DNA of 45,824 nucleotides, taken from positions 1 through 45,824 of the IMG/VR virus record IMGVR_UViG_3300022752_000121. One strand, given 5' to 3'. Positions 1 to 6,226 of this stretch are shown one piece after another. Source of the DNA: a virus. Position 1 is the first letter of the stretch. Every line of letters starts with the position of its first letter. Both the position numbers and the translations under genes were made by a program. Below the pieces are notes generated by a model. It did no database searches. It worked only from the letters and a program-made list of their open reading frames with translations, and was not told the origin of the DNA.

Positions 1-107
1 GCAGCGATGCGCTCTTCGATTTGGGCGTTGGATTCAGGATCCAGTTCACCCCGCACTTCGCAAAGGTAAACTAGTTCTTCGTAGAGGTTGTCAATAGTGT
101 CAGTCAT
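1..107 (-). CDS. Hypothetical small acidic protein, C-terminus cut by window edge
   Basis: The reading frame starts with ATG at 107 on the minus strand and is open to the window edge, giving about 35 residues (begins MTDTIDNLYEELVYLCEV). It is acidic and probably helical. A GGAGTG ribosome binding site lies just upstream, and the start follows the stop of the previous gene by one base, so it is the second gene of an operon with the 73-aa gene upstream. No family is recognised. Confidence 0.6.
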   Translation of the reverse strand, partial: MTDTIDNLYEELVYLCEVRGELDPESNAQIEERIA

Positions 108-108
108 G

Positions 109-330
109 TTAGGCACTCCTTAGGTTAGCCATCAGCCTGTTGTGGAGCATGTTCATTTCGTCTTGATCCACATACCAATCCGTTCGTGGGTCGTAGTATC
201 GACCCACCTTGTTGTCGTAGTAGAGCACACGACCTGAGAAGTTGAATGGGCCCTCAAGTCCTTTGCGTGGACCGTATTTGACACGCATCTCGTCCATTTG
301 AAACTTGTCTGCTATGACCTTGTAGCCCAT
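109..330 (-). CDS. Hypothetical early phage protein, 73 aa
   Basis: The start chosen is the ATG at 330 (MGYKVIADKF), because AAGGAGCAGCAA stands immediately before it. A longer reading that begins nearer 372 would place the start next to the promoter -10 box and is rejected. The protein is mixed charged and aromatic (YYDPRTDWY) with no signal peptide or membrane segment. It is the first gene after the promoter at 361-389 and is followed at once by the partial gene at the window edge. Function unknown. Confidence 0.7.
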   Translation of the reverse strand: MGYKVIADKFQMDEMRVKYGPRKGLEGPFNFSGRVLYYDNKVGRYYDPRTDWYVDQDEMNMLHNRLMANLRSA

Positions 331-360
331 TTGCTGCTCCTTGTTGTTCAGTGTAAGTGT

Positions 361-389
361 ATAGTAGCACAAATCTCAATGCGTGTCAA
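361..389 (-). promoter_or_regulatory. Sigma-70-like early promoter
   Basis: Minus strand reads TTGACA (384-389), a 17 bp spacer, then TACTAT (361-366). It drives the 73-aa gene. The stop codon of the upstream gene (386-388) lies inside the -35 box. Confidence 0.8.
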
Positions 390-589
390 CCAAACTGCCT
401 GATCTCTGCTCGCCAATAGATCCCGGCCGTACCTGAGTTCCGTGTCTGAGCATAGGCCTCAGCATCTTGACGGTTGGTGAAGATTCTTGTTTCATCTGGA
501 CAGAGTCGTTGTCCCCAACCACGCTCATACTCTGTTACAGTGACTTCGAACAAGGGGCCTTGAATCATTGGACCTTTCATTACTTGCAT
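386..589 (-). CDS. Hypothetical protein, 67 aa
   Basis: ATG at 589 (MQVMKGPMIQ) is chosen because AAGGAGAGCAAG precedes it; the upstream in-frame extension has no such site. The protein looks like a compact alpha/beta domain with a segment FTNRQDAEAYAQ that resembles the helix of small phage proteins of unknown function. Its stop codon TGA forms part of the next promoter's -35 box. It is second in an operon behind the 38-aa membrane peptide, separated by ten bases. Confidence 0.7.
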   Translation of the reverse strand: MQVMKGPMIQGPLFEVTVTEYERGWGQRLCPDETRIFTNRQDAEAYAQTRNSGTAGIYWRAEIRQFG

Positions 590-599
590 CTTGCTCTCC

Positions 600-716
600 T
601 TACCTAAACAACATGCCGTATACAATACCAGACACACAGGTTAAGACGAACACTGCGGGGATGCTATAGATGGCTAACCAAAACAGTTCATCTAACACTC
701 TATCCAACTTGCTCAT
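600..716 (-). CDS. Small membrane protein, 38 aa
   Basis: The frame ATG 716 to TAA 600 encodes MSKLDRVLDELFWLAIYSIP followed by a hydrophobic stretch to GMLFR. One transmembrane helix covers roughly residues 13-35. AAAAGGAGCAGCAA precedes the start and a consensus promoter lies 31 bp upstream, which makes it a convincing gene despite its size. Likely an inner-membrane early peptide; role unknown. Confidence 0.7.
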   Translation of the reverse strand: MSKLDRVLDELFWLAIYSIPAVFVLTCVSGIVYGMLFR

Positions 717-746
717 TTGCTGCTCCTTTTGTTTCATCATGTTCTT

Positions 747-775
747 ATTATATGGTAGATCTGGCACTCTGTCAA
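747..775 (-). promoter_or_regulatory. Consensus sigma-70 early promoter
   Basis: TTGACA (770-775), 17 bp, TATAAT (747-752) on the minus strand: both hexamers match consensus exactly. It drives the 38-aa membrane protein and the 67-aa gene. Confidence 0.88.
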
Positions 776-788
776 TCCTGTTGCGGTT

Positions 789-905
789 CTACAACACAGC
801 GGCAATCCACAATAGACCAACCGCTGCCCACCATGCCATTGACTGTATGATGCCATAGTGGATCAAAATCCAGATAACGGCTATGAAGCCGATGAGCCGT
901 AGCAT
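789..905 (-). CDS. Small membrane protein, 38 aa
   Basis: ATG at 905 overlaps the TAA stop of the preceding gene as TAATG, a translational coupling arrangement seen repeatedly here. The product MLRLIGFIAVIWILIHYGII plus QSMAWWAAVGLLWIAAVL is hydrophobic almost throughout, giving one or two membrane helices. Function unknown; it could be a superinfection or envelope-acting early peptide, but this is speculation. Confidence 0.6.
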   Translation of the reverse strand: MLRLIGFIAVIWILIHYGIIQSMAWWAAVGLLWIAAVL

Positions 906-1204
906 TAGGCTACAACCACCAACTCTTTTGCCGGGTAGGTGATCCTACCGTCGAATTCGAGCTGATTACGCTCGTCCCTGGTGAGGTAGTCGTCCTCAGC
1001 CACGTACCAGTCGATGATGTATTCGTTATAGAAATCGTCATTGACTTCAAGGCGGTCCCGGATGCTATCGATGACTGCCTGGACTTCGTTGAATTGGGTA
1101 AAGTTTGATACCACATAGTTGTCGCCTCCTTTGGCTTTCCAGTGGGGCTTCTCGGCGGAGCCATAGTTCTCATACACTTGGGTGAGGATAACTAATTTTG
1201 CCAT
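905..1204 (-). CDS. Conserved phage hypothetical protein, 99 aa
   Basis: Starts MAKLVILTQVYENYG with AAGGAGCAGCAA upstream. The N-terminal strand-turn pattern and a later W-K-A-K-G-G motif resemble a hypothetical protein I have seen in several large phage genomes, but no function is attached to that family to my knowledge. The C-terminal half is acidic (YVAEDDYLTRDERNQ). First gene of a two-gene operon with the overlapping 38-aa membrane peptide. Confidence 0.8.
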   Translation of the reverse strand: MAKLVILTQVYENYGSAEKPHWKAKGGDNYVVSNFTQFNEVQAVIDSIRDRLEVNDDFYNEYIIDWYVAEDDYLTRDERNQLEFDGRITYPAKELVVVA

Positions 1205-1236
1205 TTGCTGCTCCTTGTCTGTTTCGCTATGTTTCT

Positions 1237-1265
1237 ATTATAGGATCATTTGGAGTGGCTGTCAA
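1237..1265 (-). promoter_or_regulatory. Consensus sigma-70 early promoter
   Basis: TTGACA (1260-1265), 17 bp spacer, TATAAT (1237-1242) on the minus strand, 33 bp before the ATG of the 99-aa gene. Confidence 0.88.
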
Positions 1266-1307
1266 CCCTGTGGCATTTTGGCAACTGGGAGTGCCGGGGT
1301 CTGTGGC

Positions 1308-1691
1308 TTATTGGCAACTTGAGACCGTGCCCTTTTCCCGGGTCCAAGTTTCAACTAATGACTGTCCAACAGGACACTGAAACTCTCCTTCATTCATTTC
1401 TATGTTTTCTATATCGCCTTCATCAAGGCCATATCCTAATTTAGCATTATGGTTCTTGTTCATATTTCCTAATACTTGGACAACAAGGAAAACCGCACCT
1501 GCTCTTATTGCCATCTTCTTCCAGGAGTCGCCACCTGCGTATTGAGTAGTCTTACAACTGGTCTGCTCTCTAACATAAGAATTAACCCAAGTTCCGTTAG
1601 ATTTGTAATAACCCTGAACAACACATTGAACAGCCTGTGCAGATGAGATGCTTGCGAACAAGAACCCTGCTACAATTAGTGCTCTCTTCAT
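1308..1691 (-). CDS. Secreted cysteine-containing protein, 127 aa
   Basis: ATG at 1691 (MKRALIVAGFLFASISSAQA) gives a textbook Sec signal peptide with likely cleavage after AQA. The mature part has four cysteines (near 23, 45, 109 and 126), compatible with periplasmic disulfides, and a second hydrophobic segment near residues 63-74. GGAGCGTAAG precedes the start. A much longer reading upstream in the same frame crosses the promoter and is not used. Probably an early protein acting in the periplasm; no family recognised. Confidence 0.75.
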   Translation of the reverse strand: MKRALIVAGFLFASISSAQAVQCVVQGYYKSNGTWVNSYVREQTSCKTTQYAGGDSWKKMAIRAGAVFLVVQVLGNMNKNHNAKLGYGLDEGDIENIEMNEGEFQCPVGQSLVETWTREKGTVSSCQ

Positions 1692-1721
1692 CTTACGCTC
1701 CGTTGTGTTCACCATAAGCAT

Positions 1722-1750
1722 ATTATATGCCCAAATGACTATATTGTCAA
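1722..1750 (-). promoter_or_regulatory. Consensus sigma-70 early promoter
   Basis: TTGACA (1745-1750), 17 bp, TATAAT (1722-1727) on the minus strand. Its leader (GTGAACACAACGGAGC) is shared with the promoter near 9260, while other cassettes use a different leader. Confidence 0.87.
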
Positions 1751-2011
1751 CTGTGGCAAGACTACAACACCATGCTTCTGTAGCAAACCCGCTGTGCCCG
1801 CAATGGCCATTACAACATTTGTAGCAATCAATGCCCTGTCCTTCATCATCACCGCAGCCGCTAACCAAATCAGTCCTGCTATGTATAACAGTGTAGGGCC
1901 ATGCGCAATGTTCGCCTGTGTCATGTAGCCAGCGGGCACTAACAGTGCCGTCGCTGTCCATTTTAAAACGTTTAATAATTTATCGTTCACCTGTAGCAAT
2001 CTCTCTAGCAA
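1739..2011 (-). CDS. Small integral membrane protein, 90 aa
   Basis: No ATG is available near the N-terminus; the frame opens with TTG at 2011 or GTG at 1990, both inside the end of the upstream gene. The product has two or three hydrophobic segments (about 18-32, 40-54 and 63-77). It resembles small phage membrane or holin-like proteins only by hydropathy. Third gene of the operon with the genes starting at 2534 and 2207. The exact start is uncertain. Confidence 0.55.
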   Translation of the reverse strand: MLERLLQVNDKLLNVLKWTATALLVPAGYMTQANIAHGPTLLYIAGLIWLAAAVMMKDRALIATNVVMAIAGTAGLLQKHGVVVLPQLTI

Positions 2012-2207
2012 CTTCTTTTATAGCACGACCAGCAGCCTCAAATGCATTAGTATAAGCATAGTCATCGCTTAAACTATTAAAGCCCCTCCACAAGCGCCAA
2101 ATGTCTGCGTCACTGTCATAATTTTCAACACGGATGTCGTAGGTGTTAGCAAAAGGATCCCCTATGCTTACAACACGTACAAGTCCATAGTCGTGTATAA
2201 TTCTCAT
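1980..2207 (-). CDS. Hypothetical protein, 75 aa
   Basis: ATG at 2207 begins MRIIHDYGLVRVVSIGDPF, four bases after the stop of the 107-aa gene. The protein is soluble, with an N-terminal beta-rich part and an amphipathic C-terminal helix (AFEAAGRAIKEVAREIA). No function recognised. Confidence 0.7.
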   Translation of the reverse strand: MRIIHDYGLVRVVSIGDPFANTYDIRVENYDSDADIWRLWRGFNSLSDDYAYTNAFEAAGRAIKEVAREIATGER

Positions 2208-2210
2208 AAC

Positions 2211-2534
2211 TTAAGCCTCCATGCTAGCAAGTTCGTCCTCTTGCATACCCTGCTCTGTAAAGCAGACCTTAAAGCCTAGTGCTTCGCTAATAGCACGCTC
2301 AAACGCTGTGTCTGTGTAAATGTCCCATTCACTGTCGTGTCCAACATGCACTTGCACATTCACTTCGTTGTCAAATGCGGTCGTGTTAACATCTATACTG
2401 GTTACACGCACTCTGCGCCCAGCCTCACAGCCCCAAAGCCCGTCGCCAGCACACACTACAGTAAAGTCGCAGTCAAACCTTACAGTAGTCATATCGTTAT
2501 GCTTTTCAAAACTGCTTAATACTAATTTTTTCAT
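2211..2534 (-). CDS. Hypothetical protein, 107 aa
   Basis: Start at ATG 2534 (MKKLVLSSFEKHNDMTTV) is set by GGAGCGAAG directly upstream; the longer in-frame opening at 2582 runs through an 11 bp inverted repeat and is rejected. The sequence is beta-rich with three cysteines and an acidic tail (EDELASMEA). First gene of a three-gene operon. No family is recognised. Confidence 0.75.
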   Translation of the reverse strand: MKKLVLSSFEKHNDMTTVRFDCDFTVVCAGDGLWGCEAGRRVRVTSIDVNTTAFDNEVNVQVHVGHDSEWDIYTDTAFERAISEALGFKVCFTEQGMQEDELASMEA

Positions 2535-2554
2535 CTTCGCTCCTAATGTAAAAA

Positions 2555-2580
2555 GTATAGCACAGTTGCCTGTGCTATAC
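2555..2580 (-). terminator. 11 bp inverted repeat with T-tract, terminator or operator
   Basis: Arms GTATAGCACAG and CTGTGCTATAC are perfectly complementary around a 4-base loop, and on the minus strand the repeat runs directly into TTTTT. That fits an intrinsic terminator for the 96-aa gene upstream. The right arm also contains TATACT, a possible -10 box for the 107-aa gene, so it could act as an operator instead or as well. Confidence 0.65.
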
Positions 2581-2590
2581 AAACTATAAC

Positions 2591-2881
2591 CTAGCCCAAC
2601 ACGCAGTTATTAATGCGCAAGTAAGTGTTGCCACCACAGCGTCCCATTTCGTTATATTTGCTAGTAGTAACTTTCACTTTGTTAGTATAGCCTGTAAGTG
2701 CAAGTAATGCTTGCAATTCTGTAGCAATCTCTTTTGCTTTGTGTTCGTACACAAAAAATGTAACATTGCGCAAGTCGCTATTAGTTACATTAATGTCTGT
2801 GTAACTGTGCGCATAAATGCTGTCGCCTGCAATGCTGCGCACAAGTTTACGCACAAGTTTAGTGTTAATTAGTTTTTGCAT
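2591..2881 (-). CDS. Hypothetical basic protein, 96 aa
   Basis: Starts MQKLINTKLVRKLVRSIAGD with AAAGGAGCAGCAA before it. The N-terminus is basic, followed by an alternating beta/alpha pattern (NVTFFVYEHKAKEIATELQA). A C-terminal segment has two cysteines (GRCGG, NNC). It sits alone between a promoter and the terminator-like repeat. Function unknown. Confidence 0.75.
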   Translation of the reverse strand: MQKLINTKLVRKLVRSIAGDSIYAHSYTDINVTNSDLRNVTFFVYEHKAKEIATELQALLALTGYTNKVKVTTSKYNEMGRCGGNTYLRINNCVLG

Positions 2882-2907
2882 TTGCTGCTCCTTTGTGTTA
2901 AAAATAC

Positions 2908-2935
2908 ATTATAGCACACTGCTAGTTAAAAGCAA
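2908..2935 (-). promoter_or_regulatory. Sigma-70-like promoter, variant -35
   Basis: Minus strand TTGCTT (2930-2935), 16 bp, TATAAT (2908-2913). It shares TTGCTTTT and GCAGTNTGCTATAATG with the promoter at 3153-3180, so the two form a subfamily distinct from the TTGACA cassettes. Confidence 0.7.
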
Positions 2936-2946
2936 ATGTGTTGTTT

Positions 2947-3120
2947 TTATGCCACAGTGCTTGCTACAATGTCAAATGCTTCTGTTGCGTAAATGTCACA
3001 GCCGTATTCTGCTTGCATCTCTTTAATAACACGTTCAGCAGCACGTCGTGTGGCAAAAGTGCCATAGTGCTCTCTCTCGTTGCTGTCGTTATAAAAAAAC
3101 AAGTTATAAACTTTAGTCAT
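2947..3120 (-). CDS. Hypothetical protein, 57 aa
   Basis: ATG 3120 to TAA 2947 encodes MTKVYNLFFYNDSNEREHYG and onward to a predicted helix rich in Ala, Arg and Glu (TRRAAERVIKEMQAEYG). A purine-rich AGAGAGAG site precedes the start and a TATAAT promoter lies upstream. The layout resembles the neighbouring small alpha/beta early proteins. Function unknown. Confidence 0.65.
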   Translation of the reverse strand: MTKVYNLFFYNDSNEREHYGTFATRRAAERVIKEMQAEYGCDIYATEAFDIVASTVA

Positions 3121-3152
3121 TTACGCTCTCTCTTTGTTGTTACAGTAAAAGC

Positions 3153-3180
3153 ATTATAGCATACTGCGCACAAAAAGCAA
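3153..3180 (-). promoter_or_regulatory. Sigma-70-like promoter, variant -35
   Basis: TTGCTT (3175-3180), 16 bp, TATAAT (3153-3158) on the minus strand; sister of the promoter at 2908-2935. Confidence 0.7.
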
Positions 3181-3183
3181 GCG

Positions 3184-3201
3184 TGTGGCTAAAAAGCCAC
3201 A
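3184..3201. repeat. TGTGGCT hairpin of the intergenic hairpin family
   Basis: TGTGGCT, loop AAAA, AGCCACA: a 7 bp perfect stem immediately upstream of the 3153-3180 promoter. It belongs to the family of GTGGC/GCCAC hairpins placed at several early operon junctions. Confidence 0.6.
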
Positions 3202-3303
3202 GTCTTGACCAGTGTGGCCATAACCTTGTTGTTGAGGAGCCACAGACTCGAAACTGGTTGACAAGGAGCGAATTTGGCAATACAGTTTGGTCTGTGGCAG
3301 ACA

Positions 3304-3328
3304 CTAGGGCGTGAGCGAAGCGCCCTAG
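3304..3328 (-). terminator. GC-rich hairpin after the Api92-like gene
   Basis: CTAGGGCG and CGCCCTAG pair across a 9-base loop, starting six bases beyond the stop of the 196-aa gene. There is no clear T-run on the minus strand, so it may protect or process the mRNA end rather than terminate. The 130 bp between it and the next gene holds no convincing ORF. Confidence 0.55.
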
Positions 3329-3334
3329 CATCGT

Positions 3335-3925
3335 TTAGTCAGTATGGGGCGGCAGTTTGTCGTTGCGCTCGTCCTCCATGTCAATGTCCATGTTCTTGCG
3401 GTGATCTTCAACTATCTCCTCAAGTTCATTCACAAGTTCTTCCTCAGTGTCATCCCTATATGATTCCCACTCTGCCATGCGCTCGGTGATGCCAAACTCT
3501 TCATCAATGTCTTCACCTACAATGTCCTTAATCTCATCCACATCAGCGTTGGCATATTCTCTATAGTCATCATCAAAATCCGTCTCATCACCCGTCACTC
3601 TACCACAGAAAGCCATACCGGGCTCATCGTAGTAGGCATCAACTTCATAACCAGCAGCACACATGGCACGATAGACTTCGATGGGTGGAGCCCAGGCTGA
3701 GTCAAAGTAGAAGGTCGCTTGATGTGCTAGTTCCTCTACGACATCACCTGTGACATCCCACTTGGTGCCCCAGTTTGACACACAGAAGTCATAGTTCCAC
3801 TCATCGTTGGGCAAGGGCACAAAGGTCTCACACAATTTACCATCATTGAAAGCCAAAACAGCCAACTTGATCTTACGTGGATCTTTGTGTGATACTGTCA
3901 ACTTGTTAGCGCACCAATTAGGCAT
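3335..3925 (-). CDS. Api92/YubB-like ferredoxin-fold domain protein, 196 aa
   Basis: The N-terminus MPNWCANKLTVSHKDPRKI and the later NWGTKWD plus SAWAPP motifs are the signature of the Api92-like (YubB, DUF1281-type) family found in phages and plasmids, whose domain is predicted to be ferredoxin-like and whose function is unknown. The domain covers about residues 1-105; the remaining 90 residues are very acidic (repeated D/E blocks, DDDYREY, EEELVNELEEI), which suggests binding to a basic partner or DNA mimicry. The start ATG 3925 has GGAG nine bases upstream. No promoter of its own is evident; an inverted repeat at 3956-3974 precedes it. Confidence 0.8.
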   Translation of the reverse strand: MPNWCANKLTVSHKDPRKIKLAVLAFNDGKLCETFVPLPNDEWNYDFCVSNWGTKWDVTGDVVEELAHQATFYFDSAWAPPIEVYRAMCAAGYEVDAYYDEPGMAFCGRVTGDETDFDDDYREYANADVDEIKDIVGEDIDEEFGITERMAEWESYRDDTEEELVNELEEIVEDHRKNMDIDMEDERNDKLPPHTD

Positions 3926-3955
3926 AATAAAAACTCCATTCTAAATTAGATAGGT

Positions 3956-3974
3956 GGGGTATAGTGAATACCCC
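3956..3974. repeat. GGGGTAT inverted repeat between two early genes
   Basis: GGGGTAT, 5-base loop, ATACCCC: a 7 bp perfect stem between the stop of the 80-aa gene and the ribosome binding site of the Api92-like gene. It has no T-run; it may modulate read-through or mRNA processing. Confidence 0.5.
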
Positions 3975-3982
3975 GCTATTGG

Positions 3983-4225
3983 TTAGACAGTTTCCTTGTT
4001 CATTTTCTTGATCACCTGCTCTTCCTGCCGCTGTGTAGCACGGATGAAGTCGTTGATCAAGCCCTTCTGATACCGCTTGGGCGTATATCTCAACATCTCA
4101 ATCACAGTGCTCTCAAGGTAACCAGCAGCATAAGAATGACTGTCATAGTTCTTAAGACTGGCATCGGTGAACGCCTTTAGCACAATCTTCATGGTGTCTT
4201 GATTCTCTGTAGTGAACATGCCCAT
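3983..4225 (-). CDS. Hypothetical helical protein, 80 aa
   Basis: ATG at 4225 (MGMFTTENQDTMKIVLKAF) follows GGAGCGAAAG. The protein is predicted mainly helical, with a basic-acidic C-terminal helix (RATQRQEEQVIKKMNKETV). It is directly behind the promoter at 4258-4285 with the conserved leader. No family recognised. Confidence 0.75.
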   Translation of the reverse strand: MGMFTTENQDTMKIVLKAFTDASLKNYDSHSYAAGYLESTVIEMLRYTPKRYQKGLINDFIRATQRQEEQVIKKMNKETV

Positions 4226-4257
4226 CTTTCGCTCCTAAGTAGTTGTCCAGTTCAATA

Positions 4258-4285
4258 ATTATACACTAATTTAGAAGTTTGTCAA
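4258..4285 (-). promoter_or_regulatory. Sigma-70 early promoter with conserved leader
   Basis: TTGACA (4280-4285), 16 bp, TATAAT (4258-4263), then the leader TATTGAACTGGACAACTACT and AGGAGCG. The same leader recurs before the genes starting at 6193 and 7383 and, in variant form, at 4886, 7971, 8578 and 9010. Confidence 0.85.
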
Positions 4286-4295
4286 CCTGTTGCTG

Positions 4296-4577
4296 TTATG
4301 CCACACGTAGCAAGGGCTTCTGTGGAGTGGCACGCCAAGCATCAATGCCTCGCATATTGTCAATCTCAATCAACATAGTGACTGCTCTTTCAGCATCTTC
4401 TTGACTGTGAAAGCCATCTGCTACCTCACACATGGGATAGACTTCAGTATGAATACGGTTGATGAACACACCATTACCCACGTGAACGATATGATCGTTC
4501 GTTCCGGTTTCCTTGTTGCGAATAGCATAGACAGATTGGTTGTCTTTAACTTGGCGTAGTATTTTGTAGTTGCTCAT
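4296..4577 (-). CDS. Hypothetical protein, 93 aa
   Basis: Starts MSNYKILRQVKDNQSVYAIR with AAAGGAGAAACAA upstream. The pattern of an N-terminal beta sheet followed by a helix FHSQEDAERAVTMLIEI resembles the small alpha/beta domains of other early genes here (compare residues around DAEAYA in the 67-aa gene). Function unknown. Confidence 0.75.
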   Translation of the reverse strand: MSNYKILRQVKDNQSVYAIRNKETGTNDHIVHVGNGVFINRIHTEVYPMCEVADGFHSQEDAERAVTMLIEIDNMRGIDAWRATPQKPLLRVA

Positions 4578-4603
4578 TTGTTTCTCCTTTGCTTAGTGTG
4601 TGT

Positions 4604-4632
4604 ATAATAGCACCTTTCGGTGCTTCAGTCAA
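4604..4632 (-). promoter_or_regulatory. Promoter with a hairpin filling its spacer
   Basis: Minus strand TTGACT (4627-4632), 17 bp, TATTAT (4604-4609). The spacer is almost wholly the inverted repeat GCACC-GAAA-GGTGC (4610-4623). The palindrome may be an operator. It may equally be a hairpin at the end of the upstream transcript, whose gene's stop codon lies in the -35 box. Confidence 0.7.
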
Positions 4633-4886
4633 CCTAGTAGACATTTTACAACAATGCCTGGACCTCTGTCAAACATGTTATAGGGATTGCCCCGTGTCAA
4701 TGTGACATTGTCTCGACCTGCTGCCTTTTGTAGGGCACGAAGCAGGACTCCGTTGCCGTCGAAGTAGCATTTGACACGACGCAGAGAGCCTGTATAGGAC
4801 CTATGGGGCACAGGCTTGTCTGTCCAAATGTCTGCGCCAGTTGTATGCTTGCGGATGATCTTACGGACTTCTTTGGTAGTTAACAT
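4629..4886 (-). CDS. Hypothetical basic protein, 85 aa
   Basis: ATG 4886 (MLTTKEVRKIIRKHTTGADI) follows GGAGCGACTGAA. The protein is rich in Lys and Arg in its first half and may bind nucleic acid, but no known fold is recognised. Its TGA stop (4629-4631) is within the next promoter's -35 box. Confidence 0.75.
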   Translation of the reverse strand: MLTTKEVRKIIRKHTTGADIWTDKPVPHRSYTGSLRRVKCYFDGNGVLLRALQKAAGRDNVTLTRGNPYNMFDRGPGIVVKCLLG

Positions 4887-4920
4887 TTCAGTCGCTCCTA
4901 AGTAATGTTTCAGTTCAATA

Positions 4921-4948
4921 ATTATACACTAATTTAGATCTTTGTCAA
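4921..4948 (-). promoter_or_regulatory. Sigma-70 early promoter inside the previous gene's 3' end
   Basis: TTGACA (4943-4948), 16 bp, TATAAT (4921-4926). The -35 box is coding sequence (Val-Asp-Lys) for the SWIM protein upstream, whose stop lies in the spacer. A variant of the conserved leader follows. Confidence 0.83.
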
Positions 4949-5276
4949 CCTGTTGCTGTTCTGCCACATGCCTACAGGAGCCTCTGTAAGTATAGCCCGG
5001 GCAGGAGCAGGAATAGTTGCCTTCGCTGAGTCTTACTGTATGAAAGTCGCCACGACTTCCCGGCACTCTCCACTCATTGGTCTTCTGCCCGGGCTCTTCT
5101 TCAAGTTCCCTAAACTGCCGTCCTCTACGATCTAATACAATAGGTGCCTTGAACTTGCGAACTTGTCGCTCACCTTGTGGCACATAGGCTATGATGTGAC
5201 GCAGGTCATCGTCAAATACATAGACATGATTTGGAGTGGCATCTGTCCACTCCGTGGTCTCCTCAAATACTCGCAT
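4929..5276 (-). CDS. SWIM zinc-finger protein, 115 aa
   Basis: The C-terminal segment at about residues 89-102 reads CSCPGYTYRGSCRH, which fits the SWIM zinc finger (CxC...CxH) that binds zinc and mediates nucleic-acid or protein contacts in bacteria and eukaryotes. The N-terminal part is beta-rich (NHVYVFDDDLRHIIAYVPQG) and of unknown fold. The ATG overlaps the stop of the preceding gene as TAATG, so it is the fourth and last gene of a coupled operon starting at 5855. The DNA-binding role is an inference from the motif. Confidence 0.8.
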   Translation of the reverse strand: MRVFEETTEWTDATPNHVYVFDDDLRHIIAYVPQGERQVRKFKAPIVLDRRGRQFRELEEEPGQKTNEWRVPGSRGDFHTVRLSEGNYSCSCPGYTYRGSCRHVAEQQQVDKDLN

Positions 5277-5518
5277 TAGTAGTCCACTCTGGTCGAACCC
5301 GTATCCGGGTCAACATCTACAAAGACCTTAGTGGTCTGCTCAATGCCCATTTCCTTGTCAAAGTATTTTACACTATAGCAGAACTGACCGCCGTTAGTAA
5401 TACCTAAGAACTTGGCACTGGTAAACCGGTCACCCTTATAGCCAGTGATCCTAATGCCCTCCGTCAAGTCTGCGGCAGTGAAGGTGCTTAAAATCTCAAT
5501 GTCTTCTGCTAGAACCAT
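5276..5518 (-). CDS. Hypothetical protein, 80 aa
   Basis: Begins MVLAEDIEILSTFTAADLTE; beta-rich with an acidic end (VFVDVDPDTGSTRVDY). Coupled to both neighbours by TAATG overlaps. No family recognised. Third gene of the four-gene operon that ends with the SWIM protein, so its product may act in the same process. Confidence 0.72.
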   Translation of the reverse strand: MVLAEDIEILSTFTAADLTEGIRITGYKGDRFTSAKFLGITNGGQFCYSVKYFDKEMGIEQTTKVFVDVDPDTGSTRVDY

Positions 5519-5703
5519 TAGTATGCTCCATCTTCCATTTCACTGTCTTTTACTTCTACGAGTTCTGCGTGAATACCCAAATTCTGTAGGATCACTACAA
5601 GATCAAAGGCACCAACTCTGTGTCCTTCGTGTAGGGTCTCCGTGCCCTCTTGCACAATGACCCAATCCCCACTGCCTAAACTGTTAGTGATTACTCTAAT
5701 CAT
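5518..5703 (-). CDS. Hypothetical protein, 61 aa
   Basis: Begins MIRVITNSLGSGDWVIVQEG and has the beta-beta-alpha-beta pattern common to tiny phage proteins. Start and stop both overlap adjacent genes (TAATG). Function unknown. Confidence 0.7.
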   Translation of the reverse strand: MIRVITNSLGSGDWVIVQEGTETLHEGHRVGAFDLVVILQNLGIHAELVEVKDSEMEDGAY

Positions 5704-5855
5704 TACGCCATCTCCGTATAAAGGTTAGCACGTTGCCACTTCCAAAGGTCCGTTATGCTATTAAACACAGGTCCAATGAACTCTACGGGTTCGCCCTCAG
5801 CATCAACGCTGGCAGTGACCCATCCACCTACTACACTCCAACACGCATATTTCAT
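5703..5855 (-). CDS. Hypothetical protein, 50 aa
   Basis: ATG 5855 to TAA 5703 encodes MKYACWSVVGGWVTASVDAE through WKWQRANLYTEMA. GGAGCGAAG precedes the start, a promoter lies just upstream, and the stop overlaps the next ATG, so this is a real first gene of the operon. It is small and soluble with a C-terminal amphipathic helix. Function unknown. Confidence 0.72.
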   Translation of the reverse strand: MKYACWSVVGGWVTASVDAEGEPVEFIGPVFNSITDLWKWQRANLYTEMA

Positions 5856-5884
5856 CTTCGCTCCTTGTTATTCACTATACCCAC

Positions 5885-5913
5885 ATTATAGCAAGTTTCG
5901 AGACCCTAGTCAA
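5885..5913 (-). promoter_or_regulatory. Sigma-70-like early promoter
   Basis: TTGACT (5908-5913), 17 bp, TATAAT (5885-5890) on the minus strand; drives the four-gene operon 5855-4929. A short GTTGC/GCAAC hairpin lies upstream near 5928-5943. Confidence 0.85.
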
Positions 5914-5941
5914 CCTAAGGGTCTCTGTTGCGTTATTGCAA

Positions 5942-6193
5942 CTATCGGTAGAGGCTGGTGCGTTCTTGCTCGTAGCAGTCGGGCTCAATGCCTGCTTCTT
6001 CACCTGCTACAAGCTCGTCTGCTATGTTAACGAAACTTTCGCAAGCATGGAACAGTTCTTCAAAACTCTCACGCTCTGAGCGGCTAAGGTCATGTAAGAA
6101 CATAGGGCCCTCTTCCCGCATAGCATTGAGGATTTGGTGCATAGCAAGTAGAGTGTTCTCGCACATACAGTATGACATATTGGGTCCACGCAT
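5942..6193 (-). CDS. Hypothetical acidic helical protein, 83 aa
   Basis: Starts MRGPNMSYCMCENTLLAMHQ, with AGGAGCGAACAA upstream. Predicted mostly helical, with a charged middle (HDLSRSERESFEELFHACES) and an acidic C-terminal half. An internal ATG six codons in is an alternative start. No family recognised. Confidence 0.72.
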   Translation of the reverse strand: MRGPNMSYCMCENTLLAMHQILNAMREEGPMFLHDLSRSERESFEELFHACESFVNIADELVAGEEAGIEPDCYEQERTSLYR

Positions 6194-6226
6194 TTGTTCG
6201 CTCCTAAGTAGTTGTCCAGTTCAATA

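Noticed and set aside
670-858. Plus-strand 62-codon open frame over two small membrane genes
   Set aside because: It is antisense to two minus-strand genes with good ribosome binding sites and a consensus promoter, and its product has no coherent features.
1692-1961. N-terminal extension of the secreted 127-aa protein to 217 aa
   Set aside because: The extension crosses the promoter at 1722-1750, overlaps the 90-aa gene, and would bury the signal peptide inside the protein.
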